Shown piece after piece: positions 1 through 12,735 of a DNA stretch of 63,209 nt (within the stretch, counting starts at the first letter, position 1; each line of letters starts with the position of its first letter). Under the pieces are notes generated by a model, which did not search any database, was not told where the DNA came from, and was given only the letters and a program-made list of their open reading frames with translations. This stretch comes from Sphingomonadales bacterium (lineage in GTDB: Bacteria; Pseudomonadota; Alphaproteobacteria; Sphingomonadales; Sphingomonadaceae), in assembly GCA_027486415.1 (NCBI GenBank), contig JAIXPC010000012.1, forward strand, positions 1 through 63,209, written 5' to 3'. The position numbers were made by a program, and so were the translations under genes.

Positions 1-1484
1 ATGGCCTGGCGGATCCACCACGACGCATAGGTGGTGAACGTGTCACCGCGGCGATACTCGAACTTGTCGACGGCCTTCATCAGGCCGATGTTGCCTTCCT
101 GAATGAGATCAAGGAATTGCAGGCCGCGATTGGTGTATTTCTTGGCGATGGAAATGACGAGGCGCAGGTTGGCCTCCACCATTTCCTTCTTGGCGATGCG
201 GGCTTCGCGCTCGCCCTTCTGCACCATGTTGACGATGCGGCGGAACTCGCCGAGGTCGACGCCCGTCGTTTCGGCAATGCCGGCCAGTTCGCGGCGGTTC
301 TGATCGATCGACTGGACTTCGGCGGCTGCGAACGCTGCCCACTTCTTGTCGATGCCCGCAACGCGGCCCAGCCAGCCCTCGGTCAGCTCGTTGCCGACAT
401 ATTCGTCGAGGAACGCCTTGCGGTTGATGCGATGCTTGTCAGCCAGGCGCATCATGTTGCTGCCCAGCGCCATCAGCCGCTTGTTCTGCGTGTACAGCGC
501 CTCGACCAGCAGCTCGATCTTGTTGTTGTTGAAATGGATCGACTGCACGCCGCGGGTCAGTTCCTCGCGCAGCTTCTGATATTTCTTCTCATCGGCAGCA
601 GCGAACACCGGGCCGCCGTGCAGCGACGACAGCCGGGCTTCCTGCAGCTTGTGGAATTTCTTGTAGGTGCTGGTGATCTCGGCAAACTTCTCGAGCGCAG
701 CCGGCTTCAGCTGCTCTTCCATCTGGCCCAGCGAGAGCCCGCCTTCGTCGTCTTCCTCGGCTTCGGCGCGCTGCGGGGCGCGGCGTTCGGTGAACTCGTC
801 CTCCTCGTCGGCCGGCGCGCTCTCCTCGTCCTTCTCTTCTTCTTCCTTGAACTGCACGGTGGGCAGATCGCTGTTTTCCGCGCCTTCCTCGGCCTCTTCC
901 ACCGGGTCCTTGGCCAGCATGGCTTCGAGGTCGAGGATCTCGCGCAGCTGCATGCGGCCTTCGTTCAATGCGTTGGACCATTCGATGATGGCCCCAAACG
1001 TCATCGGGCTTTCGCACAGGCCGGCGATCATGGTGTTGCGGCCGGCCTCGATGCGCTTGGCGATGGCGATTTCGCCTTCGCGGCTGAGCAGTTCGACAGC
1101 GCCCATCTCGCGCAGGTACATGCGAACCGGATCATCGGTGCGATCCAGCGGGGCCTTGACGGCGGCAACCGGGGCAGGGGACAGATCGCCATCAACCGGT
1201 TCGGCTTCCGGCTCATCCTCGTCGGCGGCGTCGGCATCGTCGGCGCTGTCTTCGTTCTCGACAACGTTGATGCCCATCTCGTTGATGGCGGCCATCACGT
1301 CCTCGATCTGCTCGCTGGTCATCTGATCCTGCGGCAGCGCCTCGTTGATTTCGTCATAGGTGATGTAACCGCGCTTCTTGGCGCGGGCGATCAGCTTCTT
1401 CACCGATGCTTCGTTGAGATCGATCAGCGGAGCGTCGCCGTCCACCTTGGCATCTGTCGCTTCGTTCGCGGCGGTCTTGGCCAT
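1..1484 (-). CDS. rpoD: RNA polymerase sigma factor RpoD (sigma-70), 5' part only
   Basis: This is the housekeeping sigma factor that directs RNA polymerase core to -35/-10 promoters. The ATG is at 1484, and 494 codons are present before the gene leaves the window, so regions 3 and 4 are missing. The order is region 1.1 at the N-terminus, region 1.2 near residue 120 ([12 protein letters not shown]), a very acidic non-conserved insert around residues 200-250, then region 2 with [31 protein letters not shown] and [12 protein letters not shown]. These region 2 motifs are diagnostic of RpoD rather than an alternative sigma factor. dnaG lies 131 bp upstream on the same strand, the usual dnaG-rpoD order. 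Truncation is due only to the window edge. Confidence 0.97.
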   Translation of the reverse strand, partial: MAKTAANEATDAKVDGDAPLIDLNEASVKKLIARAKKRGYITYDEINEALPQDQMTSEQIEDVMAAINEMGINVVENEDSADDADAADEDEPEAEPVDGDLSPAPVAAVKAPLDRTDDPVRMYLREMGAVELLSREGEIAIAKRIEAGRNTMIAGLCESPMTFGAIIEWSNALNEGRMQLREILDLEAMLAKDPVEEAEEGAENSDLPTVQFKEEEEKDEESAPADEEDEFTERRAPQRAEAEEDDEGGLSLGQMEEQLKPAALEKFAEITSTYKKFHKLQEARLSSLHGGPVFAAADEKKYQKLREELTRGVQSIHFNNNKIELLVEALYTQNKRLMALGSNMMRLADKHRINRKAFLDEYVGNELTEGWLGRVAGIDKKWAAFAAAEVQSIDQNRRELAGIAETTGVDLGEFRRIVNMVQKGEREARIAKKEMVEANLRLVISIAKKYTNRGLQFLDLIQEGNIGLMKAVDKFEYRRGDTFTTYASWWIRQA

Positions 1485-1615
1485 CCGATTGTGCGTCCTT
1501 GCCTCGTATCCGGCTGCTACCCCGGAAAAATACTCTTTCAAACGTACAACGGCCCGCCCGCCCTTGGTGTTCCCGGGCGGTGCAGGCGAAAGCTGCGTGC
1601 GTATTATACCCTGTC

Positions 1616-3451
1616 TTAGCCGTCGCGGCGCGATTCCGCCAGTCTCATCATCGCCGCATCAAGGGCCTCGATCTCGATCCGCAGCCGCTGCTGTTCCTCC
1701 CAGTCACTTTCGTCGAGGCTGGACTGGAAGCGGACTGTCGCCTCGGCCAGCGCCGCGATCATGCCTTCACGCGCCGTGGCCTGGGCCAGCGCCGCGCCGA
1801 AATCGGCTTCGGCGACCCGCGCATCACCATGGGCGCGCGTGAAGCTGAAGCGCAGGCCGGTGCCGCTGGTGATGCGTTTCGCCTCGGCGGCCAGCCCGAT
1901 ATCGGCAAGGTGGGCAAGCAGCGCAGCGCTTTCAAGGGCGGGATCGGCAGCCAGCGCGGCCAGTGCGCCGGCCAGCACCGCGGCGCTGCCGGCATCAGCC
2001 GGGCGCAGCGCGGCGAGCGCATCGCCGTGGCCATCGGCCAGTGCGGGCCGCAACAGCACGCCGGCGATCAGCGCCGTCATCATCGGATTGTCGGTGCGGG
2101 CGGCCAGCGCCTTCAGGGCGGCGGATGCACCGGGGACGGTTGGCTGCCAACGTTCGCCGGGCTTGCGCGGCTGCCATGGCGCGCGCTGCGGGCGCGACAT
2201 GAAGGCGGTTTCGAACCGCTGGTTGAACTCGGCCTGATAAAGCGCGCGCACGTCGGGATCGCCGATCCCGGCGGCCGCCTCACGCAATTGCGCCCGGGCG
2301 TGGGCGCGGCGTTCGGGAGTCGCGGTCTCAAGCCCCGCCGTCTGTGTCGCCCAGACATGATCGATCAGCGACACGGCACCCGCCAGCACCGCTTCAAACG
2401 CGCCGGCGCCGCCCTGGCGGCAGATATCGTCCGGGTCCTGGCCCGGCGGCAGGGTGGCAATACGCAGGGACTTGCCGGGTTTCAGCAGCGGCAGCGCCCG
2501 CATGGCGGCGCGCACGGCCGCACGCTGGCCGGCGCCATCGCCGTCGAAACAGAGGACGGGTTCGTCGACCAGCCGCCACGCCAGTTGCAGCTGCGTTTCG
2601 GTCATCGCGGTGCCCAACGGCGCCACCGCCTCGGCGATACCGGCCTGGGCGAGGCCGATGACGTCCATATAACCTTCGACGACGATCAGTCGGCCAGACT
2701 TGCGCGCTGCCGGCCCGGCAGAATCGAGATTGTAGAGCAGCCGGCCCTTGTCGAAGAGCGGGCCATCGGCGGAATTGAGGTATTTTGGCTGGACATCGCC
2801 CAGCGCTCGTCCGCCGAAGCCGACCACGCGGCCGCGCCGGTCGCGGATGGGGAACATCAGCCGGCCCCGGAAACGGTCGTAGGTGTCGCCGTCGTCGGTC
2901 TTGCCGATCAGGCCGGCCTCCAGCAGCTTGTCGGTGGCGGCGTCCTTCAGGTGCCCGCGCAGCGCGGTGCGCGAATCGGGCGAATAGCCGAGCGCGAAGG
3001 CCTTCACCGTTTCGGGCCGCAACCCGCGCCGTTCGATATAGGCGCGTGCCCCGGCACCGCCGTCGCCAGCCAGTTGCGCCTGAAACCAGGTTGCGGCGCG
3101 GGCCGTCAATTCGCCCAGGCTGTCAGCGACCTCGGCGCGCTGGCGGGCTTCGGGCGAGGCGGCGGGCACGTCCAGTCCGGCTTCGGCTGCCAGCTGCTTC
3201 ACCGCCTCCATGAACGGCAGGCCCATGTTGTCGGTCATGAAGCGGATCACGTCGCCGTGCGCGCCGCAGCCGAAACAATGGTAGAAGCCCTTGTCGTCGT
3301 TGACGTAGAAACTGGGCGACTTCTCGTTGTGGAAGGGGCAGCAGCCCTTCATTTCGCGCCCGGCGCGGATCAGCTTCACGCGCCGGCCGACGACGCCCGA
3401 AACGGGCACGCGGGCGCGCAGTTCATCCAGAAAGGCGGGCGAAAGGCTCAC
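1616..3451 (-). CDS. dnaG: DNA primase DnaG
   Basis: DnaG makes the RNA primers for the lagging strand at the replication fork. The protein is 611 residues, normal for the family. A CHC2 zinc-binding domain lies at residues 5-100, with ligands Cys38, His41, Cys59 and Cys62. A Toprim core follows with the VVEGYMDV glutamate motif and the FDGDGAG acidic motif near the middle. The C-terminal part is the DnaB-interacting region and is poorly conserved. The start is GTG at 3451, lying 1 bp past the stop of the YqeY-like gene, so the two genes are translationally coupled. It is followed by rpoD. Confidence 0.97.
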   Translation of the reverse strand: MSLSPAFLDELRARVPVSGVVGRRVKLIRAGREMKGCCPFHNEKSPSFYVNDDKGFYHCFGCGAHGDVIRFMTDNMGLPFMEAVKQLAAEAGLDVPAASPEARQRAEVADSLGELTARAATWFQAQLAGDGGAGARAYIERRGLRPETVKAFALGYSPDSRTALRGHLKDAATDKLLEAGLIGKTDDGDTYDRFRGRLMFPIRDRRGRVVGFGGRALGDVQPKYLNSADGPLFDKGRLLYNLDSAGPAARKSGRLIVVEGYMDVIGLAQAGIAEAVAPLGTAMTETQLQLAWRLVDEPVLCFDGDGAGQRAAVRAAMRALPLLKPGKSLRIATLPPGQDPDDICRQGGAGAFEAVLAGAVSLIDHVWATQTAGLETATPERRAHARAQLREAAAGIGDPDVRALYQAEFNQRFETAFMSRPQRAPWQPRKPGERWQPTVPGASAALKALAARTDNPMMTALIAGVLLRPALADGHGDALAALRPADAGSAAVLAGALAALAADPALESAALLAHLADIGLAAEAKRITSGTGLRFSFTRAHGDARVAEADFGAALAQATAREGMIAALAEATVRFQSSLDESDWEEQQRLRIEIEALDAAMMRLAESRRDG

Positions 3452-3452
3452 C

Positions 3453-3905
3453 TCAGCCCAGCGCCGCCTTCACCAGCCCGCTCGCCTTCGACATGTCGAT
3501 CTTGCCGGCAAAACGCGCCTTCACCGCCGCCATCACCCGGCCCATGTCCTTGACGCTGGTGGCGCCGATTTCCGTCACGACAGATTTGATCGCCGCCAGC
3601 GCTTCGGCCTCGTCCATCTGCTTGGGCAGGAATTCCTCGATCACCGCCAGTTCGGCGCGCTCGGCAGCGGCCAGTTCGGCGCGACCACCCTTGTCATACA
3701 TCTCGATTGATTCGCGGCGCTGCTTGGCCATCTTCATCAGCACATCGGCCACCAGCACATCGTCATCGGCCGGCGCGGTGCCGGTGCGCAGTTCGATGTC
3801 CTTGTTTTTCAGGGCGGCCGCGATGAGGCGCAGGGCACCCAGACGGGCGGTGTCGCGCGCCTTCATGGCGTTGGTGGTGGCGGCTTTGATGGCATCGCGC
3901 AGCAT
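3453..3905 (-). CDS. GatB/YqeY domain protein
   Basis: This is a 150-residue YqeY-type protein (MLRDAIKAATTNAMKARDTARLG at the N-terminus, given here only to fix the start). The family resembles the tail domain of the amidotransferase subunit GatB and may bind tRNA or amidotransferase-like partners, but its role is not settled. The ATG at 3905 was chosen because upstream codons run into the carAB promoter region. The stop sits 1 bp before the dnaG GTG, giving a YqeY-dnaG-rpoD order common in alphaproteobacteria. It is divergent from carA across 138 bp. Confidence 0.9.
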   Translation of the reverse strand: MLRDAIKAATTNAMKARDTARLGALRLIAAALKNKDIELRTGTAPADDDVLVADVLMKMAKQRRESIEMYDKGGRAELAAAERAELAVIEEFLPKQMDEAEALAAIKSVVTEIGATSVKDMGRVMAAVKARFAGKIDMSKASGLVKAALG

Positions 3906-3977
3906 GGCGGGCTCCGTTGGAAAAATTGCCGATTGATCTTTGCCTCCCGATAGCGTCTTGGGCGGGCAAAGAATAGA

Positions 3978-4006
3978 TTGACGGCGCGGCTGCACACCCC
4001 TAGGTG
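3978..4006 (+). promoter_or_regulatory. sigma-70-like promoter for carAB
   Basis: TTGACG at 3978-3983 is separated by exactly 17 bp from TAGGTG at 4001-4006, 38 bp before the carA ATG. A 7-bp direct repeat, GCGCGGC, occurs at 3984-3990 and 4006-4012, 22 bp apart, and overlaps the spacer and -10; it could be a regulator site. Position and spacing support the call; activity is inferred. Confidence 0.55.
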
Positions 4007-4043
4007 CGCGGCCGTTTGCCCGCAACCTGAAGGAAAAAAGTCC

Positions 4044-5221
4044 ATGGCCAGCGCCCCTGCGCCCGTCCAGCCCAAAGGCGCGACCGGGGTATTGGTCTTG
4101 GCCGATGGCAGCGTGATCTGGGGTCATGGCTTTGGCGCCGAAGGCGTTGCGGTGGGTGAAGTCTGCTTCAACACCGCGATGACCGGTTACCAGGAAGTGC
4201 TGAGCGATCCGAGCTATGCCGGGCAGATCATCACCTTCACCTTCCCCCACATCGGCAATGTGGGTGCCAACACCGACGATATCGAATCCGCCAACCCCCA
4301 CGCGCTGGGCTGCGTGGTGCGCGAACCGGTGACGGCCGCCGCCAACTTCCGCGCGCAAAAGCGCTTTGATGACTGGATGAAGGCCTGGGGCCGCATCGGC
4401 CTGTCAGGGGTGGACACCCGCGCGCTGACCAAGCGTATTCGCGAAGGCGGCGCGCCCAACGGCGTCATCGCCCACAACAAGGCTGGCCAGTTCGATCTGA
4501 AATCGCTGCTCAGCCAGGCGCGCGGCTGGCCGGGGCTGGAGGGGATGGATCTCGCTTCGGTGATCAGCGCCACCCAGAATTATGGCTGGAATGATGGCCT
4601 GTGGACTCTGCAGGGCGGCTATGCCGTGCACAGCGCCAACGCCGACGGCCCGCACGTGGTCGCCATCGATTATGGCATGAAGCGCAACATCCTCAGGAAT
4701 CTCGTTGCCGCCGGCGCGCGCGTCACGGTGGTGCCGGCGACCGCCAGCTATGACGAGATCATGGCGCTGAAGCCCGATGGCATCTTCCTGTCGAACGGCC
4801 CTGGCGATCCGGCCGCCACCGGCATCCATGCCGTGCCGACCATCCAGAAGATCTTGAACGCCGGCCTGCCGCTGTTCGGCATCTGCCTTGGCCACCAGCT
4901 GCTGGGCCTGGCTGTCGGCGCCAAGACCCTGAAGATGACGCAGGGCCACCGCGGTGCCAACCACCCGGTCAAGCGGCTTGACGATGGCCGGGTCGAGATC
5001 ACCTCGATGAACCATGGCTTTGCCGTCGACACCGATACGCTGCCCGCAAACGCGCGGCCCACCCACATCTCGCTGTTCGATGGCTCGCTGTGCGGTCTGG
5101 AGCTGACCGACCGCCCGGCGTTCAGCGTGCAATATCACCCCGAAGCCAGCCCCGGCCCACAGGACAGCCAGTATCTGTTCGAAAAGTTCGTGGCCTCGCT
5201 CGCCCCCGCCCGGAACGCCTG

Positions 5222-5222
<1 letters not shown>
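4044..5222 (+). CDS. carA: carbamoyl-phosphate synthase small (glutaminase) subunit
   Basis: CarA hydrolyses glutamine and channels ammonia to CarB, which makes carbamoyl phosphate for arginine and pyrimidine synthesis. The 392-residue protein has the N-terminal CPSase small domain ([17 protein letters not shown], residues ~40-56) and a C-terminal class I glutaminase domain. The nucleophile cysteine is in [11 protein letters not shown], and the His/Glu pair is in [10 protein letters not shown]. The ATG at 4044 follows a purine-rich AAGGAAAAAAG ribosome site. The stop TGA overlaps the carB ATG as TGATG, so the subunits are translated in a coupled way. Confidence 0.98.
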
Positions 5223-8464
<3,242 letters not shown>

Positions 8465-8558
8465 TTGCGGCAGTGATGCCGCCTGTGGGCCCTGACGGCG
8501 GATAAAACTGCCGGCAGGGTTCGGTATTTCTGGCGACTGCAAGGATAGTTGATCGATC

Positions 8559-9038
8559 ATGGCCACAATCGAAAAGGTGCCGATGCTGCCGTCGGGCCAT
8601 GCTGCCCTGATTGCCCAGTTGCGGCAGCTGAAGGAAATCGAGCGTCCGGCGGTGGTGGAAGCCATCGAGGAAGCGCGTGCCCATGGTGATCTTTCGGAAA
8701 ACGCCGAATATCATGCCGCCAAGGAGCGTCAGGGCCAGATCGAGGCCCAGGTGATCGAGCTGGAGGACATGCTGGCCCGGGCCATCGTGATCGATCCGAA
8801 GACGCTTTCCGGGGACAAGGCAGTGTTTGGCGCCACCGTTCACCTGCTGGACGAGGACGACAAGCCCGTCACCTATCAGATCGTCGGCGCCCACGAAGCC
8901 GACGTGAAGGGTGGCCGCATCAGCTTTTCCTCGCCGCTGGGCAAGGCACTGATCGGGCGCCGCATCGGTGACGAGGTGGAAGTGCACACCCCGTCGGGCG
9001 ACAAATATTACCAGATCGACCGCGTTGAGTTCATCTGA
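8559..9038 (+). CDS. greA: transcription elongation factor GreA
   Basis: GreA enters the RNA polymerase secondary channel and stimulates cleavage of backtracked transcripts. The protein is 159 residues, the family standard. The N-terminal coiled coil (residues ~10-80) carries the acidic tip sequence [15 protein letters not shown], and a C-terminal FKBP-like domain ends the protein ([21 protein letters not shown]). It follows carB by 94 bp, an arrangement common in alphaproteobacteria. Its 3' end probably overlaps the rhomboid gene start. Confidence 0.98.
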   Translation: MATIEKVPMLPSGHAALIAQLRQLKEIERPAVVEAIEEARAHGDLSENAEYHAAKERQGQIEAQVIELEDMLARAIVIDPKTLSGDKAVFGATVHLLDEDDKPVTYQIVGAHEADVKGGRISFSSPLGKALIGRRIGDEVEVHTPSGDKYYQIDRVEFI

Positions 9039-9687
9039 TCCGCTGATCCCGCCGGGCGCACCAGCGCCGGCTGTCGCCCACCCCGCCACCGTGACGCGGG
9101 TGCTGGTTGTCATCAACGCCGTTGTCGCGATCCTGATGGGCCTGGCGGGCAGCCAGGCCCGCGACATCATCGTGTTCTGGGGCGGGCTGGTGCCGCTGCG
9201 GCTCAGCCTTGCCGTGGACGGCCAGTTGCCTGTGCTGGGCACCGTATCGACCTTGGTCGGGCATATGTTCCTGCACGGCGGCGCGCTGCATCTCGTCATG
9301 AACATGGTCATGCTGCTGGCGATCGGCCGTGTGCTCGAACCGGCGCTCGGCGCGCGGCGGTTCCTCGCACTCTACATGCTGTCCGGCCTGACCGGCGGAC
9401 TGGCGGAATGGGCGTGGGAGCCACTCAGCACCGTGCCTGCCGTGGGGGCATCCGGCGCGATTTCCGGGCTGGTGGCGGCGCAGGCCATGCTGTTTGGCCG
9501 CAGCCAGCGCAATCCGCTGGTGCAGGCGCTGGGATTGGCCGTAGCGTGGGTGGTGCTTCAGGTGCTGTCGGGCGCGGCGTTGGCGGGGCCTGGCCTCAGG
9601 ATCGCCATCATGGCCCACATCGGCGGTTTCGTCGCCGGCCTGGCCCTGGCGCGACCGCTGGCCCGGCCGCTGATCCGGGGCGCTTAA
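9025..9687 (+). CDS. rhomboid family intramembrane serine protease
   Basis: This membrane protein cleaves other proteins within the bilayer. Six hydrophobic segments are visible. The catalytic pair is Ser143 in GASGAISG and His198 in AHIGG, with the conserved HxxxN (His89, Asn93) oxyanion segment in HLVMNM; numbering is from the TTG. No ATG exists near the beginning. TTG at 9025 overlaps greA by 14 bp, and GTG at 9091 is the main alternative and would give 198 residues. Its stop codon overlaps the stop of the convergent Lrp gene. Physiological substrates cannot be told from sequence. Confidence 0.88.
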   Translation: MSSSDPLIPPGAPAPAVAHPATVTRVLVVINAVVAILMGLAGSQARDIIVFWGGLVPLRLSLAVDGQLPVLGTVSTLVGHMFLHGGALHLVMNMVMLLAIGRVLEPALGARRFLALYMLSGLTGGLAEWAWEPLSTVPAVGASGAISGLVAAQAMLFGRSQRNPLVQALGLAVAWVVLQVLSGAALAGPGLRIAIMAHIGGFVAGLALARPLARPLIRGA

Positions 9688-10181
9688 TCGACCGGAACGC
9701 CGGGCCGGGTGAGGGCGGTGCGGATGACAAAGCTGGTCTTGACGCTTTCGACATTGGGAGCCGGGGTCAGCTCGCTGGTCAGGAACTTCTGGAATTCCTG
9801 CAGATCGTGGGCCACGACCTTCAGGATGAAGTCGATCTCGCCGTTCAGCATGTGGCATTCGCGCACCTGCGGCAGCGTGGCGCAATGGTCTTCAAAGGCG
9901 CGCAGATCGGCTTCAGCCTGGCTTTTCAGGCTGACCATGGCAAAGACGGTGATGCCATAGCCGAGCGCCACCGAATCCAGATCGGCATGATAGCCGCGGA
10001 TGACGCCATTTTCCTCCAGCGCCCGCACGCGGCGCAGGCAGGGCGGGGCCGTCAGCCCGGCGCGGGTGGCCAGATCGACGTTGGTGATGCGCCCTTCCGC
10101 CTGCAGATGCCGCAGGATCACCCGATCGATATCGTCGATGGGCAGGCGCGAACGGTGGACCAAGAGCAAGACTCCAATCAA
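9684..10181 (-). CDS. Lrp/AsnC family transcriptional regulator
   Basis: This 165-residue protein has an N-terminal winged helix-turn-helix (LPIDDIDRVILRHLQAEGRITNVDLA, in two halves around residues 14-40) and a C-terminal RAM/AsnC ligand-binding domain (VRECHMLNGEIDFILKVVAHDL). Family members sense amino acids and regulate amino-acid metabolism, often including their own gene. It is divergent from trxB across about 170 bp, a place where it may bind. A shorter start around residue 8 is possible. It ends tail to tail with the rhomboid gene, the two stop codons sharing TTAA. Confidence 0.92.
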   Translation of the reverse strand: MIGVLLLVHRSRLPIDDIDRVILRHLQAEGRITNVDLATRAGLTAPPCLRRVRALEENGVIRGYHADLDSVALGYGITVFAMVSLKSQAEADLRAFEDHCATLPQVRECHMLNGEIDFILKVVAHDLQEFQKFLTSELTPAPNVESVKTSFVIRTALTRPGVPVD

Positions 10182-10355
10182 TTTTCGCTGTCGCTGATAA
10201 CATTATTTCAAGCGCGCGCAAGATGGGGCGTTGCAGGCGCGTCGTTCCGGCAACCCTTGCCGTATCGCCTGCTGTGGGCTGGAAATATCGGCCAATTCGC
10301 CTAATCACGGCTCCACATCAGCCGGACACACCCGGCCCACAGGAGATTCGAATCG

Positions 10356-11288
10356 ATGTCGCGTCATGCCAAGGTCCTCATCATCGGTTCCGGCCCCGCC
10401 GGTTACACGGCGGCGGTGTATGCCGCGCGCGCGATGCTGAGCCCCGTGCTGATCCAGGGCCTGCAGCCCGGTGGCCAGCTCACCATCACCACCGAAGTGG
10501 AGAATTGGCCGGGCGAGACCATGGTGATGGGACCGGACCTGATGGTGAAGATGGAAGCCCAGGCCCGCCACGTCGGTGCCGAGATCATCACCGATATCGT
10601 CACGAAGGTTGACCTGTCGCGCCGCCCCTTCGTGCTGGAAACCGACAGCGGCCAGGGCTGGACGGCCGACACGCTGGTGATCGCCACCGGCGCGCAGGCG
10701 CGCTGGCTGGGGCTACCGTCCGAAAGCAAATACCGCGGCTTTGGTGTTTCGGCCTGCGCCACCTGCGATGGTTTCTTCTTCCGCGGCAAGGAGGTTGCCG
10801 TGGTTGGCGGGGGCAATACCGCCGTTGAGGAGGCAATGTTCCTGACCAAATTTGCATCGAAGGTGCACCTGATCCATCGCCGCGACGAACTGCGCGCCGA
10901 CAAGACCAACCAGACCCGCCTGCTGGAAAACCCCAAGGTCGAGATGCATTGGCACGCCGAAGTGACCGATGTGCACGGGCAGGATATGCCGCTGAAGGTC
11001 GAGGCCATCACGCTGACCGACACCCGCGACGGCAGCACGCGCCAGCTCCCCGTTGATGGCCTGTTCATCGCCATCGGGCACGTGCCGGCCACCAGCCTGT
11101 TTACCGGTCAACTGACCATGGACGACGAAGGCTATATCATCACCGCGCCCGACAGCACGGCCACCAGCGTGGCCGGCGTGTTTGCCGCTGGCGACGTGAA
11201 GGACAAGCTGTATCGCCAGGCCGTCACGGCGGCCGGCATGGGCTGCATGGCGGCGCTGGAGGCGGAACGGTTCCTGGCGCACGGGTAA
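10356..11288 (+). CDS. trxB: thioredoxin reductase
   Basis: TrxB transfers electrons from NADPH through FAD and a disulfide to thioredoxin. The 310-residue protein has the FAD motif [15 protein letters not shown] (residues ~11-25), the redox-active CATC at 134-137, the NADPH motif [10 protein letters not shown] (~150) and the C-terminal FAD motif FAAGDVKD (~275). The size and the CATC position fit a low-molecular-weight thioredoxin reductase rather than a ferredoxin-NADP reductase. An AGGAG ribosome site precedes the ATG. The LysR gene follows by 15 bp. Confidence 0.96.
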   Translation: MSRHAKVLIIGSGPAGYTAAVYAARAMLSPVLIQGLQPGGQLTITTEVENWPGETMVMGPDLMVKMEAQARHVGAEIITDIVTKVDLSRRPFVLETDSGQGWTADTLVIATGAQARWLGLPSESKYRGFGVSACATCDGFFFRGKEVAVVGGGNTAVEEAMFLTKFASKVHLIHRRDELRADKTNQTRLLENPKVEMHWHAEVTDVHGQDMPLKVEAITLTDTRDGSTRQLPVDGLFIAIGHVPATSLFTGQLTMDDEGYIITAPDSTATSVAGVFAAGDVKDKLYRQAVTAAGMGCMAALEAERFLAHG

Positions 11289-11303
11289 GGGCAGGGGAAG
11301 CGG

Positions 11304-12212
11304 GTGCAGGCCAACAATCTCGATTGGGAAAAGCTGCGGCTGTTCGATACGGTTGCCGAGGCCGGCAGCTTCACCGAGGCTGCCCGCCGCCTGCACATGA
11401 GCCAGCCGGCGCTGTCGCGCCAGATCGCGGCGCTGGAAGACAGCCTGGGCGCCAAGCTGTTCCATCGCCACGCCCGCGGCCTTGCCATGACGCACGAGGG
11501 TGAGCAGCTGCGCGCCGCCACCGCCGACATGCACGAGCGCATTGACCGTGCCGCCCAGGCCATCGACGCCAGCCGTGACCGCCCCACTGGCGCCATCCGG
11601 CTGACCACCACCGTGTCCTTCGGCTCGACCTGGCTGGCCCGGCAACTGGGCGATTTCCTCGATCTTTACCCTGATATCAGCGTTCACCTGATGCTGGGCG
11701 ATGCCGATCTTGATCTGGCCAAGCGCGAGGCCGATGTTGCCATCCGTTTTCACCGGCCGTTCCAGAGCGAGCTGATGCAGCGCCCGCTGGCCGGTATCCG
11801 TCACTATCTGGTCGCAAGCCCCGATTATATCGCGCGTCACGGTGAGCCGACCAGCGTTGCCGATCTGGAGAAGCACCGGCTGATTGCCTATGGCGATGCC
11901 GCGCCCGATTATCTGAAGGGCATCAACTGGATCCTGGAACTGGGGCAGGAGGGCAGTCCCCGGGCCGCGGCACTGACCATCAATAACAGTCATGGCGTGC
12001 TGCAGGCTGTGGAAGCTGGGGCGGGCATTGCGGCATTGCCGTCCTATCTCATCAAGTTTTCCGGCAAGGTGAAGGTGGTGCTGCCGGAGCTGGAAGGCCC
12101 GGTGTTTCGCACCTTTTTCACCTACCCGTCGGAACTGCGGCGGTCCCTGCGGATCGCGGCCCTGCGTGATTTCCTGGTCGAACGCATGACCAGCGCAGCC
12201 CTCGATATGTGA
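11304..12212 (+). CDS. LysR-type transcriptional regulator
   Basis: This 302-residue LysR protein has its winged helix-turn-helix in the first 65 residues (FTEAARRLHMSQPALSRQI), followed by an effector-binding periplasmic-binding-protein-like fold. The start is GTG at 11304, preceded by GGGGAAGCGG 15 bp after trxB. LysR proteins usually regulate a divergent neighbour, but here the gene lies downstream of trxB on the same strand, so its target is not evident and may be thioredoxin-linked. A short GCCTG/CAGGC hairpin at 12217-12229 follows the stop. Confidence 0.93.
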   Translation: MQANNLDWEKLRLFDTVAEAGSFTEAARRLHMSQPALSRQIAALEDSLGAKLFHRHARGLAMTHEGEQLRAATADMHERIDRAAQAIDASRDRPTGAIRLTTTVSFGSTWLARQLGDFLDLYPDISVHLMLGDADLDLAKREADVAIRFHRPFQSELMQRPLAGIRHYLVASPDYIARHGEPTSVADLEKHRLIAYGDAAPDYLKGINWILELGQEGSPRAAALTINNSHGVLQAVEAGAGIAALPSYLIKFSGKVKVVLPELEGPVFRTFFTYPSELRRSLRIAALRDFLVERMTSAALDM

Positions 12213-12290
12213 GGCAGCCTGTCGCAGGCATGGGCGCGCACCCCTGAAGTTTTCCTGATTTCAGAGACATAGAGAGGAAAGCCCATAATA

Positions 12291-12313
12291 AGCCATGCAG
12301 TGAATGCATGGCT
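12291..12313. repeat. 8-bp inverted repeat in the LysR-tRNA intergenic region
   Basis: AGCCATGC and GCATGGCT flank a 7-nt loop. No T-run follows on either strand, so it is not an obvious terminator. It lies about 50 bp upstream of the proposed small-RNA start and could be an operator or an RNA hairpin. Confidence 0.4.
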
Positions 12314-12331
12314 GCAACCCGCTATTTCGCA

Positions 12332-12360
12332 CTGCAACATCAGATGCCCCCCGCTTATAT
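12332..12360 (+). promoter_or_regulatory. possible promoter of the small RNA
   Basis: CTGCAA at 12332-12337, a 17-bp spacer and TTATAT at 12355-12360 form a weak sigma-70-like promoter. A transcript starting near 12367 would end at the terminator at 12556. This is inference from spacing and an AT-rich -10 in an otherwise GC-rich region. Confidence 0.35.
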
Positions 12361-12366
12361 CACCCT

Positions 12367-12556
12367 TGTCGCCGCGAAAGCGGTAACGCCGGGCCCGCTG
12401 CAATCCTCCCCTCCCGCAGCCCGCCCGGCTTGATCGGCCAGATCCCTCCTCCCCCCTGTGGACGGCCGATCAGCCCGAACGCGCCTCCCTCCCTCCCCCG
12501 GCGCGCGGGCACAAATCCAAGGGCCGGATGCATCCCCCCGCATCCGGCCCTTTTTT
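12367..12556 (+). ncRNA. candidate small RNA with three CU-rich loops
   Basis: This non-coding stretch folds by eye into five consecutive hairpins. The first has a GNRA tetraloop (CCGC-GAAA-GCGG, 12372-12383). Hairpin two pairs 12388-12401 with 12416-12429 and exposes AATCCTCCCCTCCC. Hairpin three pairs 12431-12439 with 12464-12472 and exposes CCCTCCTCCCCCC. Hairpin four pairs 12480-12485 with 12500-12505 and exposes TCCCTCCCTCCCCC. The last is a perfect 11-bp terminator with T6. Unpaired CCUCC loops can pair with Shine-Dalgarno sequences, as in the alphaproteobacterial CuckooRNA and alpha-r14 families. Family membership is not proven; the architecture is what is seen. Confidence 0.65.
12521..12556 (+). 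terminator. Rho-independent terminator of the small RNA
   Basis: GGGCCGGATGC at 12521-12531 and GCATCCGGCCC at 12540-12550 form a perfect 11-bp stem with an 8-nt C-rich loop, followed by T6 at 12551-12556. It is over 300 bp past the LysR stop, so it more likely ends a separate transcript. Confidence 0.85.
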
Positions 12557-12643
12557 GCGTCCGCGCGCCGCAGGCCTCTGGCATGCGCGCCTTGGCCTTC
12601 CCAAGTTGGCTGTCATCGGCTAACCGCTGTGCTGCTCCGGTTC

Positions 12644-12716
12644 GGGCCTGTAGCTCAACGGTTAGAGCAGGCCGCTCATAACGGCTTGGTTGGGGGTTCG
12701 AATCCCTCCGGGCCTA
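12644..12716 (+). tRNA. tRNA with CAT anticodon, probably tRNA-Ile2 (lysidine type)
   Basis: A full cloverleaf can be drawn: acceptor GGGCCTG/CGGGCCT, D-stem GCTC/GAGC, anticodon stem GGCCG/CGGCT around CTCATAA, a 5-nt variable loop and a T-arm with TTCGAAT. The anticodon is CAT. The D-arm and anticodon arm resemble isoleucine tRNA(k2CAU) more than elongator methionine tRNA, but this separation is by memory of families and is uncertain. The first pair is G1:U72, the discriminator is A73, and CCA is not encoded (ACCGG follows). Confidence 0.85.
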
Positions 12717-12735
12717 CCGGTGTTGAAGGAACGTC

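Noticed and set aside
117-1619. 500-codon plus-strand frame opposite rpoD
   Set aside because: The minus strand is unmistakably RpoD; the plus frame has no family motifs.
1499-3553. Long plus-strand frame opposite dnaG
   Set aside because: DnaG zinc and Toprim motifs are on the minus strand; the plus frame is low-complexity shadow.
12213-12643. 6S, tmRNA, SRP RNA or RNase P RNA in the non-coding stretches (also checked 16957-17471)
   Set aside because: None of the diagnostic blocks of these RNAs was found in either stretch.
12304-12681. Plus-strand frame of 125 codons through the small-RNA region into the tRNA
   Set aside because: It runs through a perfect terminator and a tRNA, and is Pro/Arg-rich without a ribosome site.
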